Under the pieces are notes generated by a model that saw only the letters and a program-made list of their open reading frames with translations, had not been told where the DNA came from and did no database searches. Below are positions 1 through 11,083 of a stretch of DNA of 48,093 nucleotides, piece after piece. This DNA comes from Chara braunii. Its lineage: Eukaryota; Streptophyta; Charophyceae; Charales; Characeae. Numbering within the stretch: the stretch's first letter is position 1; each line of letters begins with the position of its first letter. The stretch lies in the NCBI GenBank assembly GCA_003427395.1, contig BFEA01000171.1, positions 2,113,377-2,161,469 of the forward strand, read 5' to 3'. Made by a program: the position numbers and the translations under genes.

Positions 1-57
<57 letters not shown>
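1..57. repeat. (TC)n microsatellite at window edge
   Basis: This is an uninterrupted TC dinucleotide run reaching the window start, so its true length is unknown. It is followed by short TATG/TATA text and then by about 240 bases with no recognisable feature. CT arrays also lie at 301-356 and inside both LTRs of the Ty3/gypsy element, so this may be the end of a related LTR, but no LTR body is visible here. Confidence 0.95.
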
Positions 58-63
<6 letters not shown>

Positions 64-298
64 GTATATATATGGTGGACGATGAGCCACCATTGTTTCC
101 ATCCCCCCCTCCTACATGGCACCCTTCGTCCGTGTGGATGCACCTTCCTCTCATGCCGCCGTTCCTTGCTAGTCAGTGTTGCGGTGAACACGCAACCAAC
201 AGCACTCACGCTGCGTGTCTACATTGCCAAGACTGCCATCAGATCAGGCAGTTGGGTGGGAATGTTCTCTGCAGTTCCCATTACCCATCATTGTCTCC

Positions 299-300
<2 letters not shown>

Positions 301-375
<75 letters not shown>

Positions 376-384
376 TGTGTGTGT
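301..384. repeat. Compound (CT)n(GT)n microsatellite
   Basis: The run is pure CT to about 356 and then GT to 384. Reading frames across it give only Leu-Ser or Cys-Val runs and are not genes. The 120 bases between it and the 5' LTR hold no gene; a 26-base AT-rich piece at 443-468 resembles the flank just beyond the 3' LTR. Confidence 0.95.
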
Positions 385-504
385 ATACATATCCAATAAC
401 TCTATCATATACCTCACCATACACTAAATCATGAACACCAAAGTTTACAAACCAAATAAGCAAAACTAAAAATAGTATAGTTTGTTATGCACCAACTCCC
501 TAAC

Positions 505-758
505 TGTAGCGGTCCCCCCGAGGCCCGGCAGCTAGGCCGGACCAGTTTCAGGCCGTCGGCCTGATCCTGGTCCAGTACCGTTGGTTTTCCCAGTACTTGG
601 ACTTAGACCGGTATATCACTTCGGCCGAGGCCCAGGTCGGAGGCCTTTTCGCTCGGTTGGTTCGTTCATTCAGTCGGACCATGACGTTCAGCTGCTGCAT
701 TTCGTGTGTGTGTCCATCACCTCTCTCTCTCTCTCACCATCTCTGCACGTCCGCCACA
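505..758 (+). repeat. 5' LTR of the Ty3/gypsy element
   Basis: It begins TGTAGCGGTC and ends CACA just before the primer-binding site, giving TG...CA termini and about 254 bp. It is GC-rich in its first 150 bases and contains a short CT array (720-735). It aligns along its length with 11084-11356. Differences between the two are largely C/T and G/A transitions, with the 3' copy more AT-rich. Confidence 0.88.
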
Positions 759-759
759 C

Positions 760-771
760 TGGTATGGGAGC
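760..771 (+). promoter_or_regulatory. Primer-binding site, initiator tRNA-Met type
   Basis: TGGTATGGGAGC lies one base after the end of the 5' LTR. The usual plant Ty3/gypsy PBS for initiator tRNA-Met is TGGTATCAGAGC (family knowledge), so 10 of 12 positions match. Its position exactly at the LTR edge supports both the LTR boundary and the + orientation. Confidence 0.75.
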
Positions 772-1833
772 ATGACAACCTCTCAACCTTCTCCCTCCCA
801 CCAACCCCAGTATCATGTGACTTCTGTATCACCTGAGAAACCATTTGGTCGTGCTACACAAAGACGGTTGTTGACGGTGCGAACACTCCCAAGACACCCT
901 CTTGGCCTGCTGCTTATCTGCATCGGCACCAACCTCCATTATCAGTAAGTTCCAGGAGATAGGCAACCCGCAACGTCAGCATCTTCAGTGGCTACTTCTG
1001 CCTATTTTTGTCTACGTACACCATCGCACCTGGCGTGTAGACATCGGGTGCACAACACCGTGCAGGTGCATCATCGGGTGCGATGCACCCGGCCTTAGTA
1101 GCAGGCAGGTGCATCCCGTGGTCACCTCCCCACCTTGTCTCCTGGCATGCTCGCTACCCTCACCTCCCCACCTGATCTCCCCAGATGCGCTCGCTTCCCC
1201 GGGGCACTTTCCCCCGCTCAACTTTCCAGTGCACACTCTCCCTCACCTACGCCCTCCCTCCCCATCCCATTCGTTCGTGCACTTGACGAGTTTCCACGGT
1301 CAAATGCATCTGACGTGGGGAATGTGCCTGGCTTGCTTGTTCGCCCAGGTGATTTTCCTCCCGCTTTGCCCCATCACCCCACTTCCGCTGTTTTGCTCCC
1401 CAATAGTCTACTCCTCCCCGGCATTCGTTTCCCTCCCACCACGTCTCTCCCCTTGTGAGCGCTCCCCGTTCCCACCTCCTTCCACGACCTTGACCTCCGC
1501 CCTATAGAGATCCCAATTCTGCCCCCTCTCCCGCCCATTGCCCACTTTCCCGCTGTGCTACCCCGAACCAGATCCCAACCTCCCCCATCTCCAACCCGAT
1601 CAACTCTCTCGCCACCACGAGTCTTCTCCCCCACTCTCTGCTATCCCGACCCCCCCATTATCCCCACTGCTCCATACCCGTAATCAGGCGCACGTGCCTG
1701 CGATCCCACCTGCTACCGTCATCGTTATTGCGCACGTGTGCTTGCACTCGGAACCCCGCTCCTATCCATCTCAACCGCTCCTCCCCAATAGTATACTCCT
1801 CCCCGACACGTCAACTCCTTTGCACTCGACAGC

Positions 1834-2125
1834 CCCCCCTTCGACCTTCCTCCCAGTCCCGATCCCAGTCGCATCCCCCCCCCGCTTCCCCCTTCAATCC
1901 CCTACTTCCTGCTTATCCACGCCCCCCTCGTTCTGGTTCTCCCACGCTATTTCTCGATCCCTTGGTAGCTCTCACTTGACCCTCCCCCCTTCAACCTTCC
2001 TCCCAGTCTCGATCCCACTCGTGTCCCCCCCCGCTTCGCCCTTCAATCCCCTACTTCCTTCATATCCACGCCCCCCGTGCTCTGGTTCTCCCATGCTACC
2101 TCTCGATCCCACGGTAGCTCTTGAT
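1834..2125. repeat. Tandem duplication, ~150-bp period
   Basis: Two consecutive C-rich units, about 1834-1980 and 1984-2125, align with an offset of 149-150 bases. Both contain the text ACCTTCCTCCCAGT, later TCAATCCCCTACTTCCT, then TCTCGATCCC and GGTAGCTCT. A shorter shared piece (CTCCCCAATAGT at 1397 and 1781) suggests a further older duplication upstream. Confidence 0.85.
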
Positions 2126-3104
2126 CCCTCTCACACCCCTTCTCCACCGTTATCGAGCGCACATGCGCGCCGAGATTGCAACTCCCGGCACCCCGACTTC
2201 ACCCCGCTTCCGCCCGCACCCAGATGCCATTCCCGCTCCCCGATTCTCCCACTCTGGCTTTCACCGGCTCCGTCGCCCCTTCCCTCCCTGCTTGCTTCCA
2301 CAATCACGCATTTCCTCACCTCCCACTTCCCACTCTAACCCATGCGCACATCCCCCGGACCCCTATTTTCCCCTCCTGTGCGCACCTGCCCATTTGCATT
2401 GTCAGCCACCCAATCCTGCACTCGCACTCTGACGCCACTGCCTTGTGCCCCTGCGCAATCCCTTCCCAGGCCCTTCCCGGATCCGCCCTTCCCTGCCGCT
2501 TATTCTCACCGATGCCTTCCCCCATAATCCCGTTGTGCCCAAAATGCATCTGTTTCCCACTCTTTCCCTCCGCCGACACCTCCTGGGCCATCCCATTCAA
2601 ACTCTCCGACGCCTCATGATTGCCCACTTCCGGCCTGATTCCCCCCACCTTGACCGCTCCAAGTGGAAGCCATTGTCCATTGGACATCGCATCAGCGCCG
2701 CACATCTGTTGCGGAACACGTGCCGACCTTGGGTTCAAGCGTATGACTACAAACGTTGGGAGCAGGGCGTATCGATCCTTTCGCATTTCATAAGCTTACG
2801 GTGTCAGAAAAGTTACCACAGGGATATCGGGCTTGTGATGCCAAGTGTTCATAGGGAGATTGCTTTTTTATCTGGCGACATCCGTCCTTTCTCTCATTGT
2901 CGAGCATAATTCACCAAGTATTGGGTTGTTCCACCGCCAGCAAGTCGAGCACTTCGCCACGAGGTCATCAGTGTTTGATCCTTGATGTTGGCAATCTGTC
3001 CAAGTGGCGTGCTTCAATGGATTAACGAGATTCCACTGGCCCTACCTAGCTGGCCATGACAAGGACACAATGTTCACATCTCGCCGCCGTCATCATCAAG
3101 TGAG

Positions 3105-3126
3105 CATCATCATCATCATCATCATT

Positions 3127-3157
<31 letters not shown>
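3105..3157. repeat. (CAT)n trinucleotide microsatellite
   Basis: About 17 CAT/ATC units with one interrupting TTA. The isoleucine run predicted in one frame is produced by this repeat. Confidence 0.95.
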
Positions 3158-3860
3158 CCGCCATCTTCATCGTTGGCGGGCCTCATTATTCGGAATTATC
3201 ATACTCACGTTCTACTGATCAGGCGACCTCGTTGTTCCAAGCGGAGAACGATCGAGAAGACCCTTTAGGGGTTGAATGAAGACCTTCCTCAACAAAGAGG
3301 AAGGACTTTAAATGCTCCCCGCCGACCAGGAGCGTGGTATTGTCCTTAAAGGTCTCATCTTTTTCTTCTTCTTCTATTCCCCATCCATCCCTCCTTCCCT
3401 CGTTTACCATCCCACCTAATTGGTCGCATCATGTAAAAATTCCTAATGTGCGTGACGCGTATTTTCTCTCCTTGTGCTCATATGACAATGTGGGCTATCC
3501 TATCATGCGGAATTCATACCTAATTTGGTATGATTATTCCTCATCCTGTTTTCTAACAACGCTTGGAACGGAATTAATTCCAGGATTTTATTCAAAAGCT
3601 AGGCGAATTTCTTAATAATATCAATTTTCTTTTGTTATTAATTTCCCAAATTTAATTCCTTTTCAGAAATTCATCAAATAATTCTTGGAATTCACCAAAT
3701 TTAATTCTTATGAAGTCTAATCAATTTCTATTATCTACTCCCCGTAAAATTTCAAAGCTCTGCAGTTTTTTTTTAATTCCTTTGAATTTCTTTTGAATTT
3801 TTTTTGAAATTCATCTCAATTATGCAACACATTTTATTGATTTTACCTAAATAATTTTAA

Positions 3861-3940
3861 AATTTCTCTCAACTTACTTTATTTGGTTATCATTAATTCT
3901 AATTTCTCTCAACTTACTTTATTTGGTTATCATTAATTCT
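3861..3940. repeat. Exact 40-bp tandem duplication
   Basis: Positions 3861-3900 and 3901-3940 are identical, both starting AATTTCTCTCAACTTAC and ending ATTAATTCT. The pair lies in an AT-rich island (3600-4370) very different in composition from the C-rich DNA around it. Perfect identity means a recent duplication or an assembly slip. Confidence 0.95.
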
Positions 3941-4582
3941 ATATGACATTTTTTCGTGAATTTAAGTTAGGAATTAGTCTTCTATTTTAATTTCAAATTG
4001 CCTTCGACTTTCTTTCAATTTTGAAAATACCTTAAGAAATTTTTCATTTCATCTCAAATTTGTTTTCTGAATTTATCCTTATCTTTTTTATCACCTCCCC
4101 GAGTTCCCGAAACTTCCCCTTGAAATTTTGAAATTTTTTGGAACTCTTTGATTTTTTAAAATTTGTTATAAATTTTGAATTTACGCCCCAATAATTTTGG
4201 GACTTTATTTTGACTCTGTAACTGTCATGCTTTCCTTTATACCCAATGCCCTTCTTCGTAAATTTCCTCTCATCTCCTCGCCCAAATTTAAAATTTTATC
4301 CCTTTTTTCTCAAACTGACTCTAAATTTTTGTGATTTAAATTTGAAATTTCATTACACATCATTTTACTTCCCTTCCTCTAGCAAGCCCCCCCTTCCACG
4401 TGTTACCCTGGTGTCCTGTGCCCCCGACAGCGTGCACTCCAAAACCGTGCATGTGACGCTCTTGCCGCCACTGGACGAGCTCACTTTGAAGCACTGATTA
4501 TGGCGATTGATTACCCCTCTCACCATGGTGCGCCCTGCACATCATCTTCTTCACCCTTCGACTTCTGCAGAATGCAAAGTTT

Positions 4583-6530
4583 GTGAGCCCTTCTTGCTCC
4601 ACTGGTGACGGCCTTGCACTTCTTGCTCGCAAGATGGCACCCGATTCGATCGAGACCACTGCCGCTGTAGACTCCAGTCCTGCAGCCACTGCCACAACGG
4701 ATGCGATTGCCACACTTCTACAAGGTCAGCAAGACAGATTCGACGCTCGGTTTGCTATTTTGTCTGACCGCATGGCACATCTGGAGTCTCCTTTCAGTCC
4801 TCTCCCCTCATCTCCTCCCCCTCCTTCCCCTTCCAAAACACATGCTCCTACCGGATCACATTCTTCCCCTCCCCAAGTTTGGGATCTCACGTCCCACCAC
4901 CCCAGCCCCGTTATCAACATGTATACCATTTTCCTCTTCTACCTCGTCTGGCTTCACTTACACACTTACGTCTGCCACAGGTGGCATATCCCCTCCTCAA
5001 ACCCACCCTTCCCTCAAGTTCCTCTATATCTACATCTTTCTCTCAGGTTCCTACACACGCAGTTCCCTCAACAGGAGCCATGGCAACTTGTCCCGCCACC
5101 TCCTCGACACTCGTTTCTACGACACCCTTAGCATCCTCTCTTGTTCCCCCCCCTCCCCCCCCACTCCCTCCTACACCCAAGACACAGATTGCAAATCTTC
5201 AGCAACAGCTCGCGGTGGCTCAGGATCACATTCGCTGGCTCCAGGGAAGCCAGCCTCCTCACCCACACATGGCAACCTAGCCTATCACTCCTTTTATTTA
5301 TTGACAGCATCAGACACAGGCGGTTGCGATGCACTTTGCTCTCCCCCCACCAGCCGCCACGATGTGTCAGGGGTCTTTGCCCTTGCATTCTGCTTTTTAG
5401 CTCTCCCATTGGTATCACTACTTCCTTTGTCCTTTTATCCCAGTCTGCCCTCCCTCTTCCCCCAGTTCGGACTCGATCGACTCCCACAGTTTCACAGCAA
5501 GGTTTAATAGCTCCAAGGATAGATCACTACCGTCGAGGAGCAGCTTCGCTGCTAAGGTGTTTCCATGAAACCATGGTGCGTCGAGATGTCCGCTCGCTTT
5601 ATAGGTCATGCGGCGTCCACTTGGCATGACTTCCTCACCCTTCGCTCACAACGCGGTGTACATGAGGGCATGTCTTATCTTGGGTTTCACGACTTCCTTC
5701 AGCAATACTTTTTCCGCCCTGTGCCAGCCCGCGACCGATTACCCATGTGGCTGATATCAGATGGCTTGATGGGGACAATACCTAGTATCTTACATTTCGG
5801 CATTCCACCGCCTACGTGCTCAGATCCCGGTCTCCGCCATACCAGAGGACACCATAAGCCAGCGATTCCTTGTCGGCCTACATCAGTCATTTCAGTGGCA
5901 GATGATGGCGTATTCAATCCACATCTTGCCTGAGGCCTTCAACATCGCTCGAGCCATCCAGCTCACTTACACTCCACTCTCGGCCCCTTGCCTCAGCCCG
6001 CCACTGCCCATTCCACTACTCTGCAGCCCCTCACCCCTCCCAGCCTCGACAATCTTCCACATACCGTTGGGCCTCTCACAGAGGTTCGGGATGATCCCTC
6101 TTTCGTCTCCTTCACACCCTACTTCGTGATTCGTTGAGCATTGAGGACGACACTTCCTCAGACGGTTCCGCGAGTGATCCCGATCAAGGACACGACTTTC
6201 CGTCCCCCGCAGATGAAGACGTCCCATCCTAGGACGACCACCTTGTCTGGGCTCTCTCTGCCCTCCTTTGTTGCTAGTCTTCGTCCTTGAGAACTCGCTC
6301 CTCAGTCCCTCAGCAACCTCTCACAGCGGATTTTGTGATTTCTCGCAGCCACTTGACTATCGTTGAGAGTGAGGACCTTCGTGCACGAGGCATTTGTACC
6401 AGTTGCCTCCTCGATGGCCATACCTCCTCCACCTGCCCGTACGTTGACGCCCTCCAGTGTCACTTCACACAGCAGCCTCTTGCTCAAGTTGTTCCCCTCG
6501 TCTCAACCTCCAGCACAACACTCACATAGT
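4583..6530 (+). pseudogene. gag: Gag polyprotein relic of Ty3/gypsy element
   Basis: Gag forms the particle that packages element RNA. The relic is spread over several frames. Around 5577-5740 a stretch with a Gly-His-Ala-Ala-x-x-Trp-His-x-Phe core, then Phe-x-x-Phe-Leu-Gln-Gln-Tyr-Phe, matches the Retrotrans_gag pattern (aromatic-rich, G-A-A-x-x-W then F-x-x-x-F). Near 4620-4790 a frame with Ala/Thr-rich and Asp-Arg-Phe-Asp-Ala-Arg-Phe text may be the N-terminal coiled region. A CCHC zinc knuckle follows at 6395-6436. Between them lie proline/serine-rich frames with stops. No start codon can be assigned and no full-length frame exists. The assignment rests on order and motif pattern, not on a search. 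Confidence 0.65.
6395..6436 (+). other. CCHC zinc knuckle of Gag
   Basis: The frame starting at 6287 encodes Cys-Thr-Ser-Cys, four residues, His, four residues, Cys: a perfect C-x2-C-x4-H-x4-C nucleocapsid knuckle at residues 37-50. It is preceded by an Arg-Ala-Arg-Gly segment, as is usual before Gag knuckles. It lies just upstream of the protease-like region, as expected at the end of Gag. Confidence 0.85.
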
Positions 6531-6782
6531 CGTGATGTCTCGTTCCCTTGACTCTCCTTCGGTAGAAGGCATACCCGTTTGCGACTCTACCTTCGCGTCG
6601 CTTGCTACTCTTTTCGATGACTCTGCTCCGACCTTATCTTTGGTTGACCCTATCGACACTGATATACCTTCTCCTTCCTCACCTAGCATCTCTCGTGATC
6701 CCCCTCCTCTACGTCCTCCTACCAAGTGTGTTATTTTGCACGACCCGCTGCAATGCTTCTCTTATTGTAGTCGAGGATATCA

Positions 6783-7319
6783 TTGAGTTTTTGGACCTCA
6801 AGTGTGTTAAGGGACGACTTTAACGAGCGCACCCTGTTCGCGATGTCTCAGCGCCTATACAATCCCAATCGCACCTTACCGATTATTCCAGTGTGCCTCG
6901 GGACCTCTACTGGAGTGTATTGCGCGCTATGGGACTCTCACTGTACCGGCGACTTTATCCATCCTCGCGTAGTTAAGGAGGCATCCCTCTATACATCCCC
7001 CTACCCTTCCACTGTTACTGTCACACTTGGTGATGATCAGGCTAAGTCCTTCGTCGACTTGGTGGTGTTTGATCTTTCATTCCCCTTCTCCTTGCGGATG
7101 CCCTTCAACCTTCCCAAGGCCCTTCGGTTCCATGGCCAGTGGACCTTCTACGTCATGAAAACCTTATACGATCTTGTTCTTGGCACTGCATACTCCCACC
7201 AGTTCGCCGACTTTGGTCTTCATTGGGCCTATAACAATCTTGTCCTTGACGCGAAGGATGGGAAACATTATTGCATTCCATTGTTGGGCAAATCATACTA
7301 CTCATCCACCCCTTGTTAG
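6783..7319 (+). pseudogene. Retropepsin-like aspartic protease relic
   Basis: This 178-codon open frame has Ala-Leu-Trp-Asp-Ser-His-Cys-Thr-Gly-Asp-Phe-Ile at residues 48-59, in the place of the usual A-L-x-D-S/T-G-A-T-x-x-F-I of Ty3/gypsy proteases. The catalytic Asp is kept (codon at 6933), but the following Gly of the D-S/T-G triad is His, so activity is very unlikely. It lies between the zinc knuckle and the RT, the correct position. The rest of the frame, including the hydrophobic Val-Asp-Leu-Val-Val-Phe-Asp-Leu stretch, is compatible with the retropepsin fold. Confidence 0.7.
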
Positions 7320-7599
7320 CGTCACCATTTGTACACCTACCCAGTTTCACCACTTCCTTTCTCACTTTGTTACTTCTCTTACCACTGATACACCCTCAGT
7401 CCCTATCTCCACACAGACTCCCTCCACCAGACGTCGCCACTGCCAAGGAATTCGACATCCTTCTTTCTTCCTCGCAACCTAGTGTTGGTGCCCTCCTTTA
7501 CGAGTATCGCGACGTTTTCCCCACATCGTCTTCTACAACAGTATTCCTCCTATGCACGATTTCGAGCACCGCATCCAGCTCAAGTCCAACTATCGCATT

Positions 7600-8375
7600 T
7601 AGAATCGCGCCCCATATCGCCTCTCGGTGCCTGAAGTTTAAAAACTCAAGCGCTAACTTGAGGAGTTGCTTCCTCAAGGCTTCATTAAACCGAGGACTTT
7701 CCCATGGAGTGTCCCTATCCTCTTCGATCGCAAGAAGGACGGTACCCTTTGTCTTTGTATTGACTACCGCGGTCTCAACCACTACACGGTCAAAAAAAAT
7801 TATCCCAATGATCTGCGCTGATGATTTGTTTGACCGCCTCGTTGACCACTATTTCTTTACGAAGATTAATCTTCATAGTGGATATCACCAGATCCCCGTA
7901 GCCGAGGAGGACCAGCCTAAGACCACTTTCCGTTCTCGTTTCAGGCGTTACAAATTTACCGTCATGCCTTTCGATCTCCGTAATGCCTAGACGGTTATGA
8001 ACACGATGTTCCAAGACCTTTATAAGGACTCTGTTATAGTCTGCATTGACAACATTTTGATCTACAATCATACCCTAAAGGAACACCTAACCCATCTTCG
8101 CATTGTCCTGCAGCAACTATGCGATCACGGGTTTTATGCGAAATGTTGTTTTGCTCAGCCCAAAGTCGACCTCCTCGGGCATCGAGTATCTAAGCACAGC
8201 CACTACATGGACGACTCGAAGATCCAGGTCATCGTCGATTGGCCTACCCCTACCTCTTTTTCCGCCTTGCGTACGATTCTCGGTTTGACCAGCTACTATG
8301 GTCGCTTTCTCAAAAATGTTTTAGCTTACGCTTTTGACCGACGAACGTCTACCTTTTTATTGGACCCCGGCTCCT
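7600..8375 (+). pseudogene. pol: Reverse transcriptase relic, Ty3/gypsy
   Basis: RT copies element RNA to DNA. Reading frame by frame, one sees Tyr-Arg-Leu-Ser-Val-Pro-Glu-Val near 7615, then Phe-Asp-Arg-Lys-Lys-Asp-Gly-Thr-Leu and Cys-Ile-Asp-Tyr-Arg-Gly-Leu-Asn (about 7722-7780), a frameshift at the A-run near 7792-7799, then Phe-Thr-Lys-Ile-Asn-Leu-His-Ser-Gly-Tyr-His-Gln-Ile (7855-7893) and Val-Met-Pro-Phe. An in-frame stop at 7988 precedes Thr-Met-Phe-Gln-Asp-Leu. The catalytic Y-x-D-D box is Cys-Ile-Asp-Asn (8041-8052), losing the second Asp. Gly-Leu-Thr-x-Tyr-Tyr-Gly-Arg-Phe near 8283 is the usual RT C-terminal motif. The order is unmistakable, but the protein is inactive. Confidence 0.92.
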
Positions 8376-8985
8376 AAGGACATCTTCCGCTCTCTCAAGC
8401 GACTCGTAACTTTGGCTTATGTCTTACATTTACCCGACTACTCGTGTCCATTTTGCTAGTGGAGCCGTCGTTTCTCGCATCTACCCTGTCCTGTCTACTC
8501 TTCCCGACTCCACAGAGTTTCATCTCCCTCGCATTGTCCGCTTTCCTCCCCAACCCCAAGTGACCGCGGCTTTTCTTGCACCCATCGAGCCCACCCCTTC
8601 AGGAGCCCCACCCCCAAATATCCTTAACGTTGCAGACGGCGGTAAAGTCAAGTCTCGCGATGGAAAGTGTCTCGTTACCTATCTATCTCGACGGCTACTT
8701 TCCGCTGAGAGTAATTATACTTTTGACGAGCGTGAGGTCCTTGCGCTGGATTATGCTGTAAAAGTGGTGTCATCACTTGCATGGTCACACCTTCACCGTG
8801 TTGTCGAACAACTTTGTTCTCGTCGCCTTCCAAATGAAGGCTAAACTCACTTCTCGGCAGGCTCATTGGTGGCATGACCTATCAGAGTTCGACTTCTCGA
8901 ACAAGTTGATTTTCGGCGAAAGCAATCACGTTGCAGATGCCTAATCCCGCTGCCCTGACCTTGAGTGTGAGGATCGTCAACTATC
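8340..8985 (+). pseudogene. pol: RNase H domain relic, Ty3/gypsy
   Basis: After the RT, frames give Phe-Tyr-Trp-Thr-Pro-Ala-Pro-Lys-Asp (near 8352), the usual RT-RNase H connection, then Leu-Pro-Asp-Tyr-Ser-Cys-Pro-Phe with a stop. Downstream come Ser-Arg-Arg-Leu-Leu-Ser-Ala-Glu-x-Asn-Tyr and Glu-Arg-Glu-Val-Leu-Ala-Leu (8685-8750), then Lys-Leu-Thr-Ser-Arg-Gln-Ala-His-Trp-Trp (8845-8875) and Glu-Ser-Asn-His-Val-Ala-Asp-Ala followed by a stop (8920-8944). These correspond to the standard Ty3/gypsy motifs Y-S-x-x-E-x-E, L-S-x-R-Q-A-R-W and N-x-V-A-D-A-L-S-R. Several frameshifts break the domain. Confidence 0.88.
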
Positions 8986-9199
8986 TGCTATTTCATATCC
9001 TACCCCGTCTTTCTGGATGAGTATTGTCGCGCATACACCCAGTGCCCTGAGTTTCAGTCATCTGCGTTGACCTACAGGCTGACAAGACCTCCCTAACTTC
9101 CAGATTGATCCCTCTGGACTCTTAAATTGTCTTGGTCACCAAGGTACCCATACTCCCCGCTTACGCATGCCGCATTCCTTCTACTGACCAGCTTCATGT

Positions 9200-10376
9200 T
9201 TGTGTTGTCACTGAAGGTAACGACTAGCGTGCCGTCGGTCATCTCCGTGTTTTCGAGACCCTCAACCGCCTCTACCGCCACTACTACTGGGAGCACCATC
9301 GTCCTTTGACAAAGGAGTATATCCGCACCAGGTCCTGCAGGATTTGTCAGGAGACGAACATTACCAACCCCCCCCTCCAAAGGTCTCATTCAACCTTTAC
9401 CCATTCCTACTCATCGTTGGACTTCATGGGTCCTATTCGTCCCCTTACCCCACACGGCCACGACACCATCTTCGTCGTTATTTGTCGGTTGACTAAGCAC
9501 GCTTGCTTTCTCCCTTGCAAGTATGTTAGTTCAGCTAAAGGCATCGCCTCCCTATACTTCAACCGCATTGCCATTCATCAGAGTTTTCCAAGTAGCATCG
9601 TCTCTAATCGTGGTTCCCGCTTCACTTCTCACTTCTGGCGTGGACTCCTTGAGATATATGGCTCAAAGCTTTGTGTCTCCTCCTCCTATCATCCCCAATC
9701 AGATGAAAGGCCTAAAGCCACCAACAAAACTTTTAAGAGTATCCTCAAGAAGTTTGTTGAGAATGACTTTGATTGGGATCTGCCTCTTGCTCACGCAGAG
9801 ATCGCTTACAACCATGTTATTTTTCCTGCTACAGGTATGTTTTCCTACTACTGTGACTTGGGATACCACCCTCGTGTCCCATCTGACCTTCTTCGTCCAT
9901 CTCAGATTCATCCCTACACCAAATGCCCTGTCCTCGATGACTGGGTAAAGCAGATGGATGCGCTTCTTGGATGCGCGTCTTAGCAAGGCTCGCAAAAACA
10001 TTGCTAACTCTCGGCACGTATAGTGACTCGCGCCAACCGTTCTCGCATGGACCATCCCTGCAAAGATGGCGGCGAGGTTTTTGTCGCCGCATGTCACTTC
10101 CAACCCAAAGTTGAGACACTTCAAAAATTCAGACGTCGTAATATCGGCTCATGCACCATTCTTGCCCTCGCCGGACCCAGTCATAACTGTCCAGTGAGCT
10201 TCAAATTAAAGTTCCCCGATTCCATATACCACGCTAACTCACATGACGTGTTCTATGTATTTTTTTTGCGCCCCTTCAAACGGTATCCTTTTGAATTTTA
10301 TAATCGGTCTTACCCTCGCCCTTCTCTCATCATCATTGAGGGTCATGAGAAGTTCGTCGTCGTTGATATCGTGTGA
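9200..10376 (+). pseudogene. pol: Integrase relic, Ty3/gypsy
   Basis: Integrase inserts the DNA copy. The HHCC zinc domain is visible as Val-Gly-His-Leu-Arg-Val-Phe-Glu-Thr-Leu with Tyr-Tyr-Trp-Glu-His-His (9235-9300) and Cys-Arg-Ile-Cys-Gln-Glu-Thr-Asn (9336-9359). The catalytic core occupies the 225-codon frame 9306-9983: Leu-Asp-Phe-Met-Gly-Pro keeps the first Asp, Val-Ser-Asn-Arg-Gly-Ser has Asn for the second Asp, and Ser-Ser-Tyr-His-Pro-Gln-Ser-Asp is followed by Glu-Arg-Pro-Lys-Ala-Thr-Asn, so the third acidic residue is displaced or lost. The 3' part (10023-10376) resembles the usual C-terminal tail with Asp-Ser-Ile-Tyr-His-Ala-Asn-x-His-Asp-Val-Phe-Tyr-Val, matching the family's I-H-x-V-F-H-V. 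It is dead. Confidence 0.92.
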
Positions 10377-10425
10377 TCCTCCCCGCCTCGAGTATCTCTT
10401 TCGAGTTGCATGATGGCCCCTATAT
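10350..10425 (+). pseudogene. Possible chromodomain relic
   Basis: After the integrase tail the frame gives Glu-Lys-Phe-Val-Val-Val-Asp-Ile-Val and a stop. In a neighbouring frame Arg-Leu-Glu-Tyr-Leu-Phe-Arg-Val follows, about where chromoviruses have E-x-E-V-E-x-I-L and then L-E-Y-L-V-R-W. Spacing is roughly right, but the aromatic cage beyond it cannot be followed. If correct, the element would be a chromovirus. From here to 11083 no further coding sequence is recognised. Confidence 0.35.
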
Positions 10426-11083
10426 TCCCTACGCATGTGGGTGTGTTCGTTCGCCGCCCTTCTGCCTTACCCTATGTTGCACGCGCTCCTCTGGACTGCA
10501 CGTTTTCTTTGCTCGCGGCTTTTAGCCACATGTCTATGCCGACATACCCCTCTCTCCTTCCATACTCACCTTATGTATGCTCTCTAGTGTGAGTGTCATT
10601 TCCCTTTCAGTTGGCGGTACCTGTTTGATAGTTTCCATTGAGCCCGTTATCGTACTGTTGCTCTCCCTTTGAGCCTGATGATGTTTATCTGCTTGTGTGG
10701 GTACCGCCGCCCTCCCACCCATCTCTACCGTTCCCACGCGATTGAGCTCTCTTTCTTGTGTCCAGGTATTGTGCATTGTGTACAGGGCACGTGAGATTGT
10801 GCCTCGTTCTTTTTCAACTTAGTAGGACATTGGCTAAGCAGACAATTTAATCTTTCTTGGTCGACACATGTTATACATTTTTCTCCTTTTTGGGTCGATT
10901 TAAACCAGACATAACTTCGTTGGATTATGCTTGAGGCTTAGTCCGCATCACATTTGTTTTTTTCTTCATAAAGCTTGCTCTGCATTTATGATATTCTTAT
11001 TTGTTGTTCCTTTTGGGTTTTCGTTATTTCAACAGATAAAATGTTTGATGTATCTATTGATCCATTCACTAATCCGGGGATCG

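Larger units (their letters stand above)
772..4580 (+). other. Long non-coding leader of the Ty3/gypsy element
   Basis: About 3.8 kb separate the PBS from the first Gag-like sequence. From 1130 to 2620 the strand is strongly C-rich; the long open frames there (for example 1538-2338) are Pro/Ser/Leu-rich consequences of composition with no recognised domain. From 3600 to 4370 the DNA turns AT-rich and may be a separate insertion. No protein family is recognised anywhere in this stretch. Confidence 0.6.

Noticed and set aside
1538-2338. 266-codon open frame, Pro/Ser/Leu-rich
   Set aside because: It lies in C-rich DNA containing a 150-bp tandem duplication; several overlapping frames are equally open and none shows a domain. 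Treated as a composition artefact in the retrotransposon leader.
2445-2909. 154-codon open frame in the retrotransposon leader
   Set aside because: Its 3' half looks less repetitive than its neighbours, but no domain or homologous family is recognised and it overlaps equally long frames on both strands.
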